From the NCBI GenBank assembly GCA_035578175.1, contig JAQMRL010000002.1, positions 129,892,171-129,956,170 on the forward strand: a stretch of DNA of 64,000 nt. The letters run 5' to 3'. Source of the stretch: Catonia carolina. Lineage: Eukaryota; Arthropoda; Insecta; Hemiptera; Achilidae. The position numbers were made by a program, and so were the translations under genes. The number at the start of each line of letters is the position of its first letter. Position 1 is the stretch's first letter. Of this stretch, positions 45,137-56,212 are shown piece by piece. Below the pieces are notes generated by a model, which worked only from the letters and a program-made list of their open reading frames with translations, had not been told where the DNA came from and did no database searches.

Positions 45137-45780
45137 TCACTTATTGTCACCTTCAATAGACACTCCTTCTCTATCCCTAAAACGCTCCATGCGAATTTTC
45201 CATTGTTGGAAACAGTGCTGGAAGTCATCTTCTGTCAGCTTATTCAGGACACGTGCCGCTTTCTCTTTTACAGCTTCCACATACTCAAATCTTGTCTCTT
45301 TTAATGCAGAATTCACCTTAGGGAACAGGTAGAAGTCACAAGGTGCAAGATCTGGTGAATAAGGTGGATGTTCTAACACTGAGATACTGTACCTGGCTAG
45401 GAACCTCTTGACAGATAACGCGGAATGAGCTGGCGCATTGTCTTCGTGGAGAACCCATGATTATTTTGTCCTTCCACATTTCGGGGCGTTTTTTCCTTAC
45501 TCTTTGATGTAGTTTAGAAATTACCTCAAAGTAATAATATTGATTAATTGTTTGACCTTCAGGAACCCAGTGAAGGTACACAATCCCATGGATATAAAAA
45601 TAAAAACAATCATCATTGCTTTAAATATTGACTTGCTCATTCGAGCTTTTTGGCCATGGCCAAAAAGCCATGAGGCTTTTTGAAAAAGTCATGAGGCGGT
45701 GAAGTTCGGCTCTTCCAGTGCATGGATTGGCGCTTCGTTTCCTGCTCATAAGTAAAAAACCACGTTTCATCACATGTTAT
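45137..45780 (-). pseudogene. Mariner transposase, C-terminal part, broken
   Basis: From right to left on minus: a block complementary to 'cacgtttcatcacatg' (catalytic 'DETW'-type region), then DNAPAHSAL, then HPPYSPDLAPCDFYLFPKV, then a lysine-rich end finishing EGDNK and a stop at 45137. The D...34...D spacing is the mariner signature. Frameshifts occur near 45460 and 45600-45700. The first catalytic aspartate area is damaged and the N-terminus is missing. Confidence 0.8.
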
Positions 45781-45782
45781 TA

Positions 45783-45982
45783 TCTTCTACCTGTTCCCTA
45801 AGGTGAAATCTGCATTAAAAGGGACAATATTTGAGTTAGTGGAAGCTGTAAAAGAGAAAGCGGCACGTGTCCTGAAGGAGCTGACAGAAGATGACTTCCA
45901 GCACTGTTTCCAACAATGGAAAATTCGCATGGAGCGTTGTAGGGATAGAGAAGGAGTATATATTGAAGGCGACAATAAGTGA
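45783..45982 (+). pseudogene. Inverted second copy of mariner transposase C-terminus
   Basis: Plus-strand translation begins FYLFPKVKSALKGT and ends VYIEGDNK with TGA at 45980, collinear with the end of the minus-strand copy to its left but slightly different (ELTEDD here, KLTEDD there). It forms the right arm of the palindrome. Confidence 0.8.
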
Positions 45983-46057
45983 ATATGTAGGGCCTATAAA
46001 ATTAAAATAAATTTTTTTTACAACGTCAGTCTCGTTATTTAATAGCCACACCTCGTA

Positions 46058-46245
46058 TAATAACATGTAATGGGGTCATATTCAGGGAGGTATGTAAACT
46101 TTACTTTTCAGGAGACTTTGTACGAAAGTCATACTTGAAACCAGTGAGGATAACAATCTACAGTATACTAAATATTTCACTCCTCGTTTTACTTAGAGTA
46201 ATCTCTGGAAATTTAAACCAGCCTTTTAAGTCTTGACTTATTTTT
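46058..46245 (+). repeat. R400 repeat, old copy, part 2
   Basis: Resumes after the mariner: 'cactcctcgttttacttaga', 'aaatttaaaccagcctttt'. Diverged. Confidence 0.5.
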
Positions 46246-46249
46246 TAAC

Positions 46250-47495
46250 AGCAATATCAAAACTGATAAAAATTTTCACTTAAAGAGATCAAAAATGTTG
46301 AAAGCAGTAGACGAATGTTTCACATATTGTGAAGTAAATTATAAAACACTCAGAAATACAAAAACAAAGCAGTAACAGGGGAAATATCAAAGAACCGTTT
46401 ATTACGTAGACATGCTATGTTTGAAGTTGCACGACAATAGCACTTAGTATTCTAATAAGCAAGTGACTTTGCGTGTAATATCCCTAGACTGTATAATATG
46501 TGCGTACACGTACGTTTCTCTACCCAAATTCAAAAAGAAACGTGTAAATGGCAATTATATTCACGATTGGTTCGACTTTACCCTAAATTAAATATATTAT
46601 TAATACAGTTTTACATACATACTTGTTCAATTACGAGTAGGTGAATATTTTATAAGAAACTAGTGTTTGGATTTAAATAAACAAATTTATCAGCTTTCAA
46701 AAACTCTGAGTTCTACCGAGGTCGGTTAAGCCACCAAAACACGGTCCATAAAAATCAAGTAACGCTGATTCAAAGTAAATAAAAAAAAACAAAACACTAC
46801 ACAATCCAGTAGACCAAGTGACTTCTTTACAAAACTAATCTGCTCAGTAAATGTTTATTTTTTTCATTTTCAGGCTTTGAAATTTTTAGGTATCGGTAAA
46901 TAACTGGACAAATTTTCTCAATGACACCCGATAATCTATCTACGTGTCCATAATATTGACAATGTGGAACCAAGGTGGTCGGATTTGTGTCGTGCCTGCT
47001 GGTGCCGCCGACTAATAATTTGTTCTTTTTAAGAAAAAAGTAGAGTTGATTTGTATCCATTAGGCCATTATTGTCCTTTTCATTATAATTTATTGTTATT
47101 ATTATTTGTATTCCATTATGGTATTTTTATTTTTTATTATTTATTCTAAGTTATTCTCTATTATTCCTAAAATTATGACCGGTTTATATAAAATAGCCGA
47201 ACTCGTTATTGATGCAGTTTAGTAGTTACTCGGATGTGAAACCAGTTTATAGTACTTAATGCGGTGCGATTGTTAGCAGATCTTTGTACAACAGATGAGA
47301 GTACAATTGTTGGTTTTGTAATTTGTATGAGTGTATTAAACGTATTTTTTTGTGAATGACCATAGTTATTTTCTTTTTAGTAAAATTTAGTTTAAATCTT
47401 AATTTTTAAATAACATTTTGTAATAAATTTAATCTAAGTAGTTTAATTTTGTAATTTACCAGTTGTTGTAATCGCAATAATTAATTGATTTTTTT
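46250..47495. other. No recognised feature (1.2 kb)
   Basis: AT-rich. A 77-codon minus-strand frame (46827-47060) has no recognised relatives. Confidence 0.35.
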
Positions 47496-47499
47496 TTTT

Positions 47500-47652
47500 G
47501 TTTAAAGCCCGACTGTTCTGTAATTACTGCTAATGCATACGGTGAAGGATGAAATGATTTTTCGTAACGTATGAAAATATGCCGTGCCTGAATGGGATTC
47601 GAACCCAAGACCGCATGATGAGAGGCGAGCTCATTACCAACTACGCCAAAAA
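47500..47652 (-). repeat. SINE-B, Met-tRNA-like, short tail
   Basis: Same head as the 26200 copy ('gccgtgcctgaatgggattc', 'gcatgatgagaggcgagc', 'ccaactacgcc'), but its tail is a different sequence ('aagcccgactgttctgtaat') that recurs alone at 61371. So the same head is linked to two tails. Confidence 0.65.
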
Positions 47653-48329
47653 TTTTATTGATATTGATTAATTTGTTAATAAATGCTTGTAATAAATTTA
47701 AAAGGAAGTTTTATCATTTATTAATAACCAGATCCCGAAAAACACGGAAAAAATGTTACCATATCTTATAAATCCTAGATTAAGACAAACCAAGTTTATA
47801 TAGTAGAACATTTTGTTTATCAGCAATAGTCTTGTCTGACTTAAATGTCTACTTATGCACAAGTAGCAGAAAAGTAGTCGATGTAATGACATGCAGAATC
47901 TCAAGGTCATGCGGGCACGAGCTAACTCAAAGCAAGAGTACATAAATCAAAAACATATACATTTATGTTCTCATATATCGAGTGAATGATGTATACTAGA
48001 ATCATAAACAAATGTATTAGCTATTTATAACAAGTAGATAACCAACCTGTGGTTAACTAATAGCGTCAGCAAAATTTATGGGCAATTTAATTTTATTAAA
48101 ACCTAAGATATCATTAACTAAAATGTTCTCTTTTATATACTACGATCTAATCTTAGGTTTTTCTACCTTATACTACTACAGTATTAAAAATTTCTACAAC
48201 AGAGATTCTCATAAAACCTTCAAAATTTATTTAAAATAACACTAAATGCACTAACATTTTATGTACACATTTTGATCACGAACTAAACACTGACACTACA
48301 CCAGCTTAAATGGTTTTTCTTCTTAAACC

Positions 48330-48690
48330 TTCTCATTACATCTTCATTATCTTTTCTCATGCTTTTGCACAAACAGCCGGATTTTGTTAAAGACAAAGTT
48401 CTTTTTAAGATCTCTATGGAGATAGTTGTCCCTGATAAAATAGCATGCATTGAAGATGCTTCTCATAAACATGTTCTGGAAACGTTGCATGAGTTTATTA
48501 ATTGTTTGTAACATACCCAGAGTTGCACACCATACATCAAGACAGGCTTTAGCATCTGTTTGTAAATCAGAAGTTTGTTATAGAATGATAATGAAGATCT
48601 TCTCCCCAGCACCCAATACAGTTTCTCATACCGTAGCCTACGTTTTTTCTTCTCTTTTTCACACAGGTTTCTTTGGTAGAAATGTCTTCA
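48330..48690 (-). pseudogene. Jockey-type LINE reverse-transcriptase C-terminal fragment
   Basis: Minus-strand translation gives MRKLYWVLGRRSSLS, NKLLIYKQMLKPVLMYGVQLW, then a cysteine-bearing region and a basic end. The 'NKLLLYK..L.PV..YG.QLW' block immediately after the RT is characteristic of jockey-clade LINEs. Frameshifts and stops follow. 5'- and 3'-truncated relic. Confidence 0.7.
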
Positions 48691-48779
48691 ATTAGGCTAC
48701 TAACTAGTCAATATAATTTTCAAAAGTATACAAAATTTTCTGTACGAGGGACTGTAATGCTGTTAGGTTTCCTTGTTAA

Positions 48780-49442
48780 ACGTATGTCCCGGAAGTCACT
48801 AAATACAATTATGCTGAAATCCGATTTTTGCTTACAGTAAATGGTCATGACCCACAATGGCGACATTCTTCATTATTCATCCCCTCAGGTGCGCAGTAAT
48901 ATGAAGGTCATGCTGATTTTTTTTACAGTAAAAGTGTCGTACTCTATGAATATGAATCTCAGGATTAAACTGTTACTAAAGGATTCTGCCACAAAGCACT
49001 CCGACGTCTTCGTGATGTTATACGACGTAAACGACAAGATTTGTGGAAAATAAGAACATAGCAGCTTCATCATGACAACGCTCCTGCTCATTTGTCATAT
49101 CTTATCCAAAGCTTTTTGGTGAATAATTATGTTCCAGTGGTTTGGCAACGACCCTTATCACCAGATATGGCACCGTGAGACTTCTGGTTCTACCCAAGCT
49201 CAAAATGCCTTTAAAAAAATTACTCAAGACTAGAAAAGTTATGATGGAAAATGGGACGAATTACCGAAACAGCATACCTAAAGAAGCTTCCCAGAAATGC
49301 TTCCGACAATGGTAACACCGGTGGGGCAAGTGCGTGGAGTCTGAGAGGGACTACTTTAAAAGGGACAAGGTTAAGTATTTTAGAATATAAATAAAAACAA
49401 AATTTTGTTTGAAAACGTCTGATACTTTTTGAACACAGTATA
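48780..49442 (+). pseudogene. Older mariner transposase relic
   Basis: Plus-strand pieces: DNAPAH-like 'catgacaacgctcctgctca' near 49071, then LSPDMAP at 49160 with a stop in place of the next residue, then a degenerate C-terminus. The DNAPAH...PDxAP order with about 34 residues between is mariner. A different lineage from the palindromic pair. Ends near 'ctttttgaacacagtata', possibly its right TIR. Many stops. Confidence 0.65.
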
Positions 49443-49529
49443 TACCCTGGCATATGTTCGTGTATTTTATTATAAAATGGTCGTTGGATACATCAATGAC
49501 CACCTCCTGGAAAAATGGAATGAATGAAA

Positions 49530-50403
49530 TACCGCACTTTCTCAAATGTACCGCGCACCCGATTTTTGAAGGTACTGTCAGAAAAAAATTAAAACTCAAA
49601 AATAAAATGATAATGAAAACTTACCAATAAGAAAATTTGTACACATTGAAAAATCTTCATAACTTTGATTAATTAACTAGCAAGAATAGGTACATTTTCA
49701 TTTTACGTATCAAATTAAACTAAAACAACTGCTGAAAATTTACTCTCTTTCATCGGAATCGTCGTCGCTGTCAGAACACTCGTCTGGATTTTCATCCCAA
49801 AGAGTGTCATCTGCGGAGCCATCGAGCGCATTAGAAATGCTGCATTTCAAAAATCTTTTTGAAACTACCTCTGGTGATATCCGTGCTCATGCAGTTTTAA
49901 TCCACTCGCAGATTGTTTCATATTCCGGCCTTTTTATTTTTCCCGCAATTGTTGTTCCTCTAAAAGATACCGAATTTCGATTAAAGCATCGTACTAACCA
50001 CCCGCAACTTGCTTTGAAATTTTTGACACCAAGTTCAGCTAAAATTTTCATAGCTTCTAGAAGACAAATTTCGGTTAAGACAGCGTAGTCATATTGTCGT
50101 CTGTTGTCAATATATTCACAGCTGTTCTTCTAGTTGAGGAAACTGTGGAAGTTGACCACGAGAAGCTCGATTTTCGTTTGAAAGCAATTTTCTTTGAAAA
50201 AATAGCTCGCTATGCAATAAAAAATAAGTCGTTACACAATCGCAATTGTTTATCTCATCGGCAACATTTACTATCTTTAAACATCCAGTAAATTACTGCT
50301 AGAAGGCCATTTATTTTTATTTTTTCGAATACAACGCGCACACCATTTAATCGGATCGATTTTGTTCGATAAAAGTTATATTTGAGTAGGCCTAAATACG
50401 GTA
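49530..50403 (-). mobile_element. Internally deleted pogo/Tigger-type element
   Basis: Left end 'taccgcactttctcaaatg' and right end (reverse complement) 'taccgtatttaggcctactc' share TACCG, then TTT and CTCAAAT after a short indel, with TA at both outer edges. Inside is the joined N- and C-terminal remnant of a transposase (see next entry). Boundaries are by eye. Confidence 0.5.
49740..50235 (-). pseudogene. Pogo/Tigger-like transposase with catalytic core deleted
   Basis: Minus-strand reading: QFPQLEEQL, one frameshift, CEYIDNRRQYDY, KNFKASCGWLVRCFNR (a CENP-B-type helix-turn-helix DNA-binding region), then directly PEYETICEWIKTA, an in-frame TGA where Trp is expected, then SPEVVSKRFLKCSISNALDG and an acidic end, stop at 49740. 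In known relatives several hundred residues with the DDE catalytic triad separate these blocks; here they are absent. Non-functional. Confidence 0.65.
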
Positions 50404-50409
50404 ATAGAA

Positions 50410-51298
50410 ATGAAAGGTGTTAAAATAATTAATAAAATGTAAGCTATAAAATTACATTTTTTGGGGCAATAGAGAATTTCTTATTGTTACTATTATAATT
50501 TGGATTGAAATCCAGGAAAGATATGAGGATGTTCCTCACATCCGTGTTGAATGTTATTACTGATCTTTGCAATAAGAAGTAGGAAAACGCTATAAAAGTT
50601 TTAATACTAGAGAGCACTAAAGGCTGATTCAGGTAGGCGTTGGCACGAGGGGCACGTGTTGGCAAACGGAGCGGCAGGTCTTCCAGCACAGCGGAGTGGA
50701 GCACACCCGCCCGACAGAAATAGCAGACAGAAGCTTGGAGCTTGCTGCTACAACTGCTGCTTATTGATTCTCTCTACAAAGGGATGGATGAGTCAACGTC
50801 CTGCCCTGGATAGAACCACCAACACCCAACATCAGATCAATTTGTTACCATCCTTTCTTCTTTCTCTTTCCGTTTCTATGCCATGAACTATTTCCAAATA
50901 ATACGAGTCTTCCGGGAGAAGAGACGTACGATTAAAGGCTTACCTTTGAAAGCATCATTAACTAAGGTATAAGTTTCCTTTCTGAATCAAAAAATAAAAG
51001 CTTTAAAACCCTCCGGGTATGACATGAATCATCAAACGAAACAACATTAGTAAGCATTTTACCGAGTTACCTTAAATGGTCACACATAATCATTTGTTAT
51101 ATCGTTTATCATATACTGAAAGATTTAAATGTCTAATACCAATAATTTTGCATCGAACTAAACAAAAAGCAACCAGATATCAAACTGTGAAAATTTCTTC
51201 TTTTAGTGCGCTATCCGTTTCGGATGTTGGCGACCAGCATGGCAATTTTCACTGTGAAAACTAATACAGTAAAAAATAGATTTAACTTATTTAACATA
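50410..51298. other. No recognised gene; GC-richer island 50630-50900
   Basis: The island has a higher GC content than its surroundings and a 76-codon plus frame (50656-50886) with no family resemblance. It may be a host exon or promoter. Confidence 0.25.
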
Positions 51299-51299
51299 T

Positions 51300-51620
51300 T
51301 TGTTGTTTAGGTCATTAACCGATAGATTGGTTTGAACCTCTAGAGGCTTTACAAAGTAAAACGAGAAATTAGTTGGTTTACCATTGCCTTCCTCACTGAG
51401 TAGAAAAATAGCCAATGCTTATCAGCATGCCAGGCTCTCTGAAAAGGATCTACAGTACTTTCCACCCTGCAAACGACACCTTCACTCCATTCACCACAGG
51501 GTCTGGCTGTATAATGAAATTCATCTCAGAGGAAATAACTGAGACTAATGTCTTTTACCTCTGCCTCTTGTGTTCTTAAATGCTTCAATCATATATTTGG
51601 CTGACCATGTGATAAAAAAC
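51300..51620 (-). repeat. R400 interspersed repeat
   Basis: Reverse copy from 'tgttgtttaggtcattaacc' to 'tggctgaccatgtgataaaa'. Confidence 0.78.
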
Positions 51621-51799
51621 TATTTTGTAACATGTACAACATACATTTAACGTACATGCAATTTTGCAACAGATTAAACAACTTTACTGCATTGTATATT
51701 CTCTGCAACATCTTCCAATACGAGAAAAACCACTATTAAACAAATCAATGGAACGGCCGATTCAGGTTACCGACGTCAGATATAAAGTACTGAATGGAT

Positions 51800-51960
51800 G
51801 AAGGTGATGTGTAACCTTTTTTCAAAATCTTAGTTTTGTGATTGATGAAGGTGTTATATGCATATTTACGTACGCAGATGATATAGCATGCTCTACCACT
51901 ACAGTTTAGGGAATACTATTGGATAAAAGAGACAGGTCTAATAGGCTACTGATAAAAGAG
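51800..51960 (+). pseudogene. Small reverse-transcriptase fragment (YADD)
   Basis: Plus-strand reading around 51840-51910 gives FVIDEGVICIFTYADDIACS. A YADD box with an upstream hydrophobic strand is the RT catalytic core, as in non-LTR elements. Only about 40 residues are readable. Might be chance. Confidence 0.35.
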
Positions 51961-52091
51961 AAAATAGATATTGGATGAAAGAGATAATACTGCTTCATTT
52001 TATGTATTGTAGTGGATAAGATGTTAAGATCACTTGACACCTTTTTCCACTAAAATTCAATACAATCTAATAGTCTTAATTGTAGTGCTGG

Positions 52092-52790
52092 GCTACAGAA
52101 ATCAATTCTGTTTCTTATCACATGGTCAGCTGAACCATTTAAGAACAGAACAGGTAGAAGTTTAAAATACACTAGTCAGAGTTATCTCCTCTGAAAGTTA
52201 TGAATGTCATTATACAGCCAGACCCTGTAGTGAATGAAGTAAAGGTGTCATCTGCAGGATGAAGAGTAGATGCTTTTTAAAAGGCCTGGCATGCTGATAA
52301 GCATACTCTTCCACTCAGTGAGGAAGGCAAATGTAAATTATCTCACTCCTCGTTTTACTAAGTTAAACCGCTAGAGGATCAAACCAACCTTTCGGCTGAT
52401 GACAACATCAACAATCTTCTTGATTGTAAACAGGGTGCAGGGTGAAGAGTAGATGCTCTTCGGAAGGCCTGACATGCTGATAAGCATACTCTTCCACTCA
52501 GTGAGGAAGACAACTGTAAACCATCTCACTCCTCGTTTTACTTAGTAAAACCTCTAGAGGTTCAAATCAACCTTCCGGCTGATGACCTAAACATCAACAA
52601 TCTTATTGATTGTAAACAGGGTGCAGGGTGCAGAGTAGATGCTTTTCAGACGGCCTGGCATGCTGATAAGCATACTCTTCCACTCAGTGAGGAAGACAAC
52701 TGTAATCCATTTCACTCCTCGTTTTACTTAGTAAAATCTCTAGAGGATCAAACCAACCTTTCGGCTGATGACCTAAACATCAACAATCTT
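52092..52790 (+). repeat. R400 copy with 186-bp internal tandem array
   Basis: An R400 copy (from about 52092) whose 3' part is repeated. 'acatcaacaatctt' occurs at 52405, 52591 and 52777, exactly 186 bp apart, and between them the R400 segment 'gctgataagcatactcttcc ... cggctgatga' recurs. So three units, each made from the R400 3' region plus a short linker 'ttgattgtaaacagggtg'. Confidence 0.88.
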
Positions 52791-53394
52791 ATTTTCTTTT
52801 CAGAATAATAACAGTTAATTGTAGCAATAAACATTTACTTTCATATATGTAAAAGATGTTAAGTATTTAAAAAGTATTCTCTAAGGAAAAACTTTGTATT
52901 ATTAATATTACCGTTCAAATATTCTCAGAGGAAACCGCGAACAATACATATTTTCGGTGGATGAAAATGTTAAATGCATAAAAAAGTAATACTGAAGAGT
53001 AACATTTAGGAGCTAAGTTCGAAGAATTTATATTAAGTACCTTAGGTACAACATTAGGTATCGTAGTTCAAAATGAAGAAAAGAAGGCAATTCACAAAAC
53101 GATGAGCCTTAAAACTTTGAACGCATTTTTCCTCAAAATTTAATTTTTGTAACATAGTATCTTTATGTAGGTACTCAGTTCTTCATATTTGAAATTTGGT
53201 TTCCATTAAATTTTCTTCAAATTCAATTCTTTATTATCGTAGCAAAATAAAATTACTACTAAATGTAAACTTAAATACAAGATACATTTATAAACACTAT
53301 TTATTATAAGAAACCTAATTAACTAACGCAAATTCAACTTTTTTTAATTGCACCGCGTAAAGGCATCATTATTTTTAAATTTCAGGCACTACAT

Positions 53395-53885
53395 TTAGTA
53401 AAGCTTCTTCTTCTTAAAGTCCCACTCCTATCGGAGGTCGGAAATCATCATCATTAAACGGACTTCATTCGCTGCTGCACGGAATAGTTCCGTATTACTG
53501 CAATCAAACCAGTCCCTCATGTTCTTCAGCCAGGATACCCTACGTTCTGCCAACGTTCCTCTTGCCCTTGCATGATTAATAAAATTGTAAGATTTTTATT
53601 TAGGACATTTAATCACATGTCCAAGATATTGAAGTTTCCTCTTCTTCACTGTCTCAAAGAACTCACATCCTTGTCCATTTTATAAACCACATCTTTATTT
53701 GTTATACAGTCTGTCCACTGAATGCGCTACATCCTGCTGTAGCACCACAGCTCTAACACCTGTATCTTCTCAAAATGGATATTTTTGAGTGTCCACGTAT
53801 CCATCCCGTACAATAGAACAGAGAAGACATAACATTGCAGTATTCTCATTCTGAGCTCAATACCAAGATCCCACTATTAAAGCTA
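53395..53885 (-). pseudogene. LINE 3' end, decayed
   Basis: Minus-strand reading: LRMRILQCYVFSVLLYGMDTWTL in one frame (about 53860-53790), then damaged copies of the 'RK..YLGH' block and the terminal basic region, ending in an AAG-rich tail ('gcttcttcttctt' on plus at 53403). Same LINE family as the fragment at 13518, judged by the shared C-terminal order. Confidence 0.72.
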
Positions 53886-53902
53886 CATAATGATTATTCT
53901 GC

Positions 53903-54293
53903 CCATAACAGACAGGTGGAGTGTCATATTATTTACACTCAATCTGTTTGTTACAGGGCTAAAATAAATAGTTCTGTTTCTTATCACATAGTCAGCCAAT
54001 TAAATGACTGAATCATTTAAGAACAGAAGAGGTAGAGGTGTAAAAGACACTAATCAGAGTATTTCCTCTGAAAGTAATTAACTTAATTATACAGCCAGAC
54101 CCTGTGGTGAATGAAGTGTAGGTGTCATTTGCAGAGTGGAAAATATTTGCTTTTCAGAGAGCTCGGCATGCTGATAAGCGTACTTTTCCATTCAGTGAGG
54201 AAGGCAAGGTAAACCACCTTACTCGTCATTTTACTTAGTAAAACCTTTACAGGTTCAAACCAGCCTTTCAGCTGATGACATAAACAACACAAT
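53903..54293 (+). repeat. R400 interspersed repeat, full length
   Basis: Sense copy from 'gcccataacagacaggtgga' to 'ctgatgacataaacaacaca'. Best-defined 5' boundary of the family. Confidence 0.82.
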
Positions 54294-54299
54294 GATTAT

Positions 54300-55108
54300 T
54301 ATTATGTCTGATTAACCGGGATATAATAGAAATTTAAGACGTAAAAAATTTAATTTTTTACTAATTCAAAAAGATCTCTTCTCCCTTAAAGTTTTCCTCG
54401 AAGGACAAAAACAGAGAGATCTTCTTTCTGATCAAAAGGAAAAGTAAAATCCTACAATGTAAGAATCCTGAGAATATGGACAGCAAAAAAGAATCAAGAT
54501 TTATGTTTAAATAACTTAAAATCATTTAATAAGACCCTAACAACAAACTAAAGTAAACATAACAGCAATGTGTTGCATACTTGATAGTTTTTTAATAGGG
54601 AAACACACGGAAATTTTCTTCATGTTACAGTACTCAGCTTACGTTACGAGATTTAAATGCTTACAAATACATAATATAATCAACACTAGATGATTGACAA
54701 GACTAGAATGAAGGTCAATTGAATTAATTGCATTTTTACAATTAGATTATCAATTAGTACTTTCTTGGACGCGTTCTTACAGAACGACAATGCGAATTGG
54801 AAAGGTAGAAACGTATTGTTCAGTGTTTCTTTCGCGTCAATGAGTTTTATTCCCTTAGACAAAGATAAGACAAAAGAAAATGAATAAAAGAAATTGAATA
54901 ATTGCATGGTGGAAACGTTAGTTCAGTATGAATGTAAAGTCATAGTGTAACTGAGATCGTCACGGTAAATGATGTCGTATAGCTTACAATAAGATTCAGT
55001 TTGTGTTACGAACTATGAACTGATAAGGCTGAACCCTACGTATTCTGACAAGAAAAATTTTGTTTATCTTTTATTACAAACCCAAAATTTACTCCAAACA
55101 AAATCAAA
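54300..55108. other. No recognised feature
   Basis: AT-rich; short frames only. Confidence 0.35.
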
Positions 55109-55113
55109 ACAGA

Positions 55114-55337
55114 AAAATCTGGTGTGGAACACTCACGTGACTTTTTCGTGCCAAAGTAAATAATACCCCCCATATAATCTATGTTTAATCATGACTGAAT
55201 TACGTTAAATGAAAATTAACCCCTATAAAACTTAAAAATACGGAAAATCACTAATTTACGCTAGAAAAAAAATTGCTTGAAATAAAAGTACTATTAGGCT
55301 AAGTTAGATTTTTTTATTTTCTACAACTTTGATTACA
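55114..55337 (-). repeat. R960 repeat, 3' part, interrupted by mariner
   Basis: Reverse copy starting with the complement of the family's 3' end ('aaaatctggtgtggaacact') and running up to the mariner target TA at 55338. Confidence 0.7.
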
Positions 55338-55404
55338 TACGAGGTGTAGCTATTAAATAACGAGACTGACGTAAAAAAATTTATTTTAATTTTATACATA
55401 ATCA

Positions 55405-56080
55405 TTTATTGTCACCTTCAATATACACTCCTTCTCTATCCCTAAAACGCTCCATGCGAATTTTCCCTTGTTGGAAACAGTGCTGGAAGTCATCTTCTGT
55501 CAGCTTCTTCAGGACACGTGCCGCTTCTCTTTTACAGCTTCCACAGACTCAAATCTTGTCCCTTTCAATGCAGATTTCACCTTACGGAACAGGTAGAAGT
55601 CACATGGTGCAAGATCTGGTGAATAAGGTGGATGTTCTAACACTGAGATGCTGTATTTGGCTAGGAACCTCTTGACAGATAACGCGGAATGAGCTGGCGC
55701 ATTGTCTTGGTGGAGAACCCATGATTTGTCCTTCCACATTTCAGGGCGTTTTTTCCTTATTCTTTGACGTAGTTTAGAAAGTACCTCAAGGTAGTAATAT
55801 TGATTAATTGTTTGACATTCAGGAACCCTGTGAAGGTACACAATCCCATGGATATAAAAAAAACAATCATCATTGCTTTAAATTTTGACTTGCCCATTCG
55901 AGCTTCTTGGCTCTCGGTGAAGTTCGGCTCTTCCAGTGCATGGATTGGCGCTTCGTTTCCGGATCATAAGTAAAAAAACACGTTTCATCACATGTTATTA
56001 TCGTTTCCAAAAAATTTGGGTCATTTTCAATCGCGTACAAAGTGTCAGGACAAACATTTTTGGGAGCTTTATTTCAAACA
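55405..56080 (-). pseudogene. Mariner transposase, C-terminal part, broken
   Basis: Minus-strand frame 55841-55509 reads WVLHQDNAPAHSALSVKRFL, HPPYSPDLAPCDFYLFRKVK and VEAVKEKRHVS, and then goes out of frame relative to the copy at 45137. Upstream (to 56080) are the complements of conserved mariner blocks including the 'CDETW'-type region. The helix-turn-helix N-terminus is absent. Confidence 0.8.
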
Positions 56081-56212
56081 TTTTTGAGCGGCTAGTGTCC
56101 TGAAGGAGCTGACAGAAGATGACTTCCAGATTTGTTTCCAACAATGGAAAATTCGCATGTAGCGTTGTAGGTATAGAGAAGGAATGTATATTGAAGGTGA
56201 CAATAAGTGATT

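Larger units (their letters stand above)
45072..46055. mobile_element. Palindromic mariner element (984 bp) with transposase 3' end on both sides
   Basis: TIRs beginning CGAGGTGTGGCTATTAAATA at both ends, flanked by TA (45070-45071 and 46056-46057). The left part carries the C-terminal half of a mariner transposase on the minus strand; the right part carries the last 65 or so codons of the same gene on the plus strand. The junction is near 45783. The two arms are thus inverted copies of the 3' end, and the true 5' end of the transposon is absent. The N-terminal helix-turn-helix region is missing, so it cannot encode its own transposase. Confidence 0.85.

Noticed and set aside
52250..52790. 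Considered as a CRISPR-like array
   Set aside because: Units are 186 bp of contiguous repeat without unique spacers, and the genome is eukaryotic.
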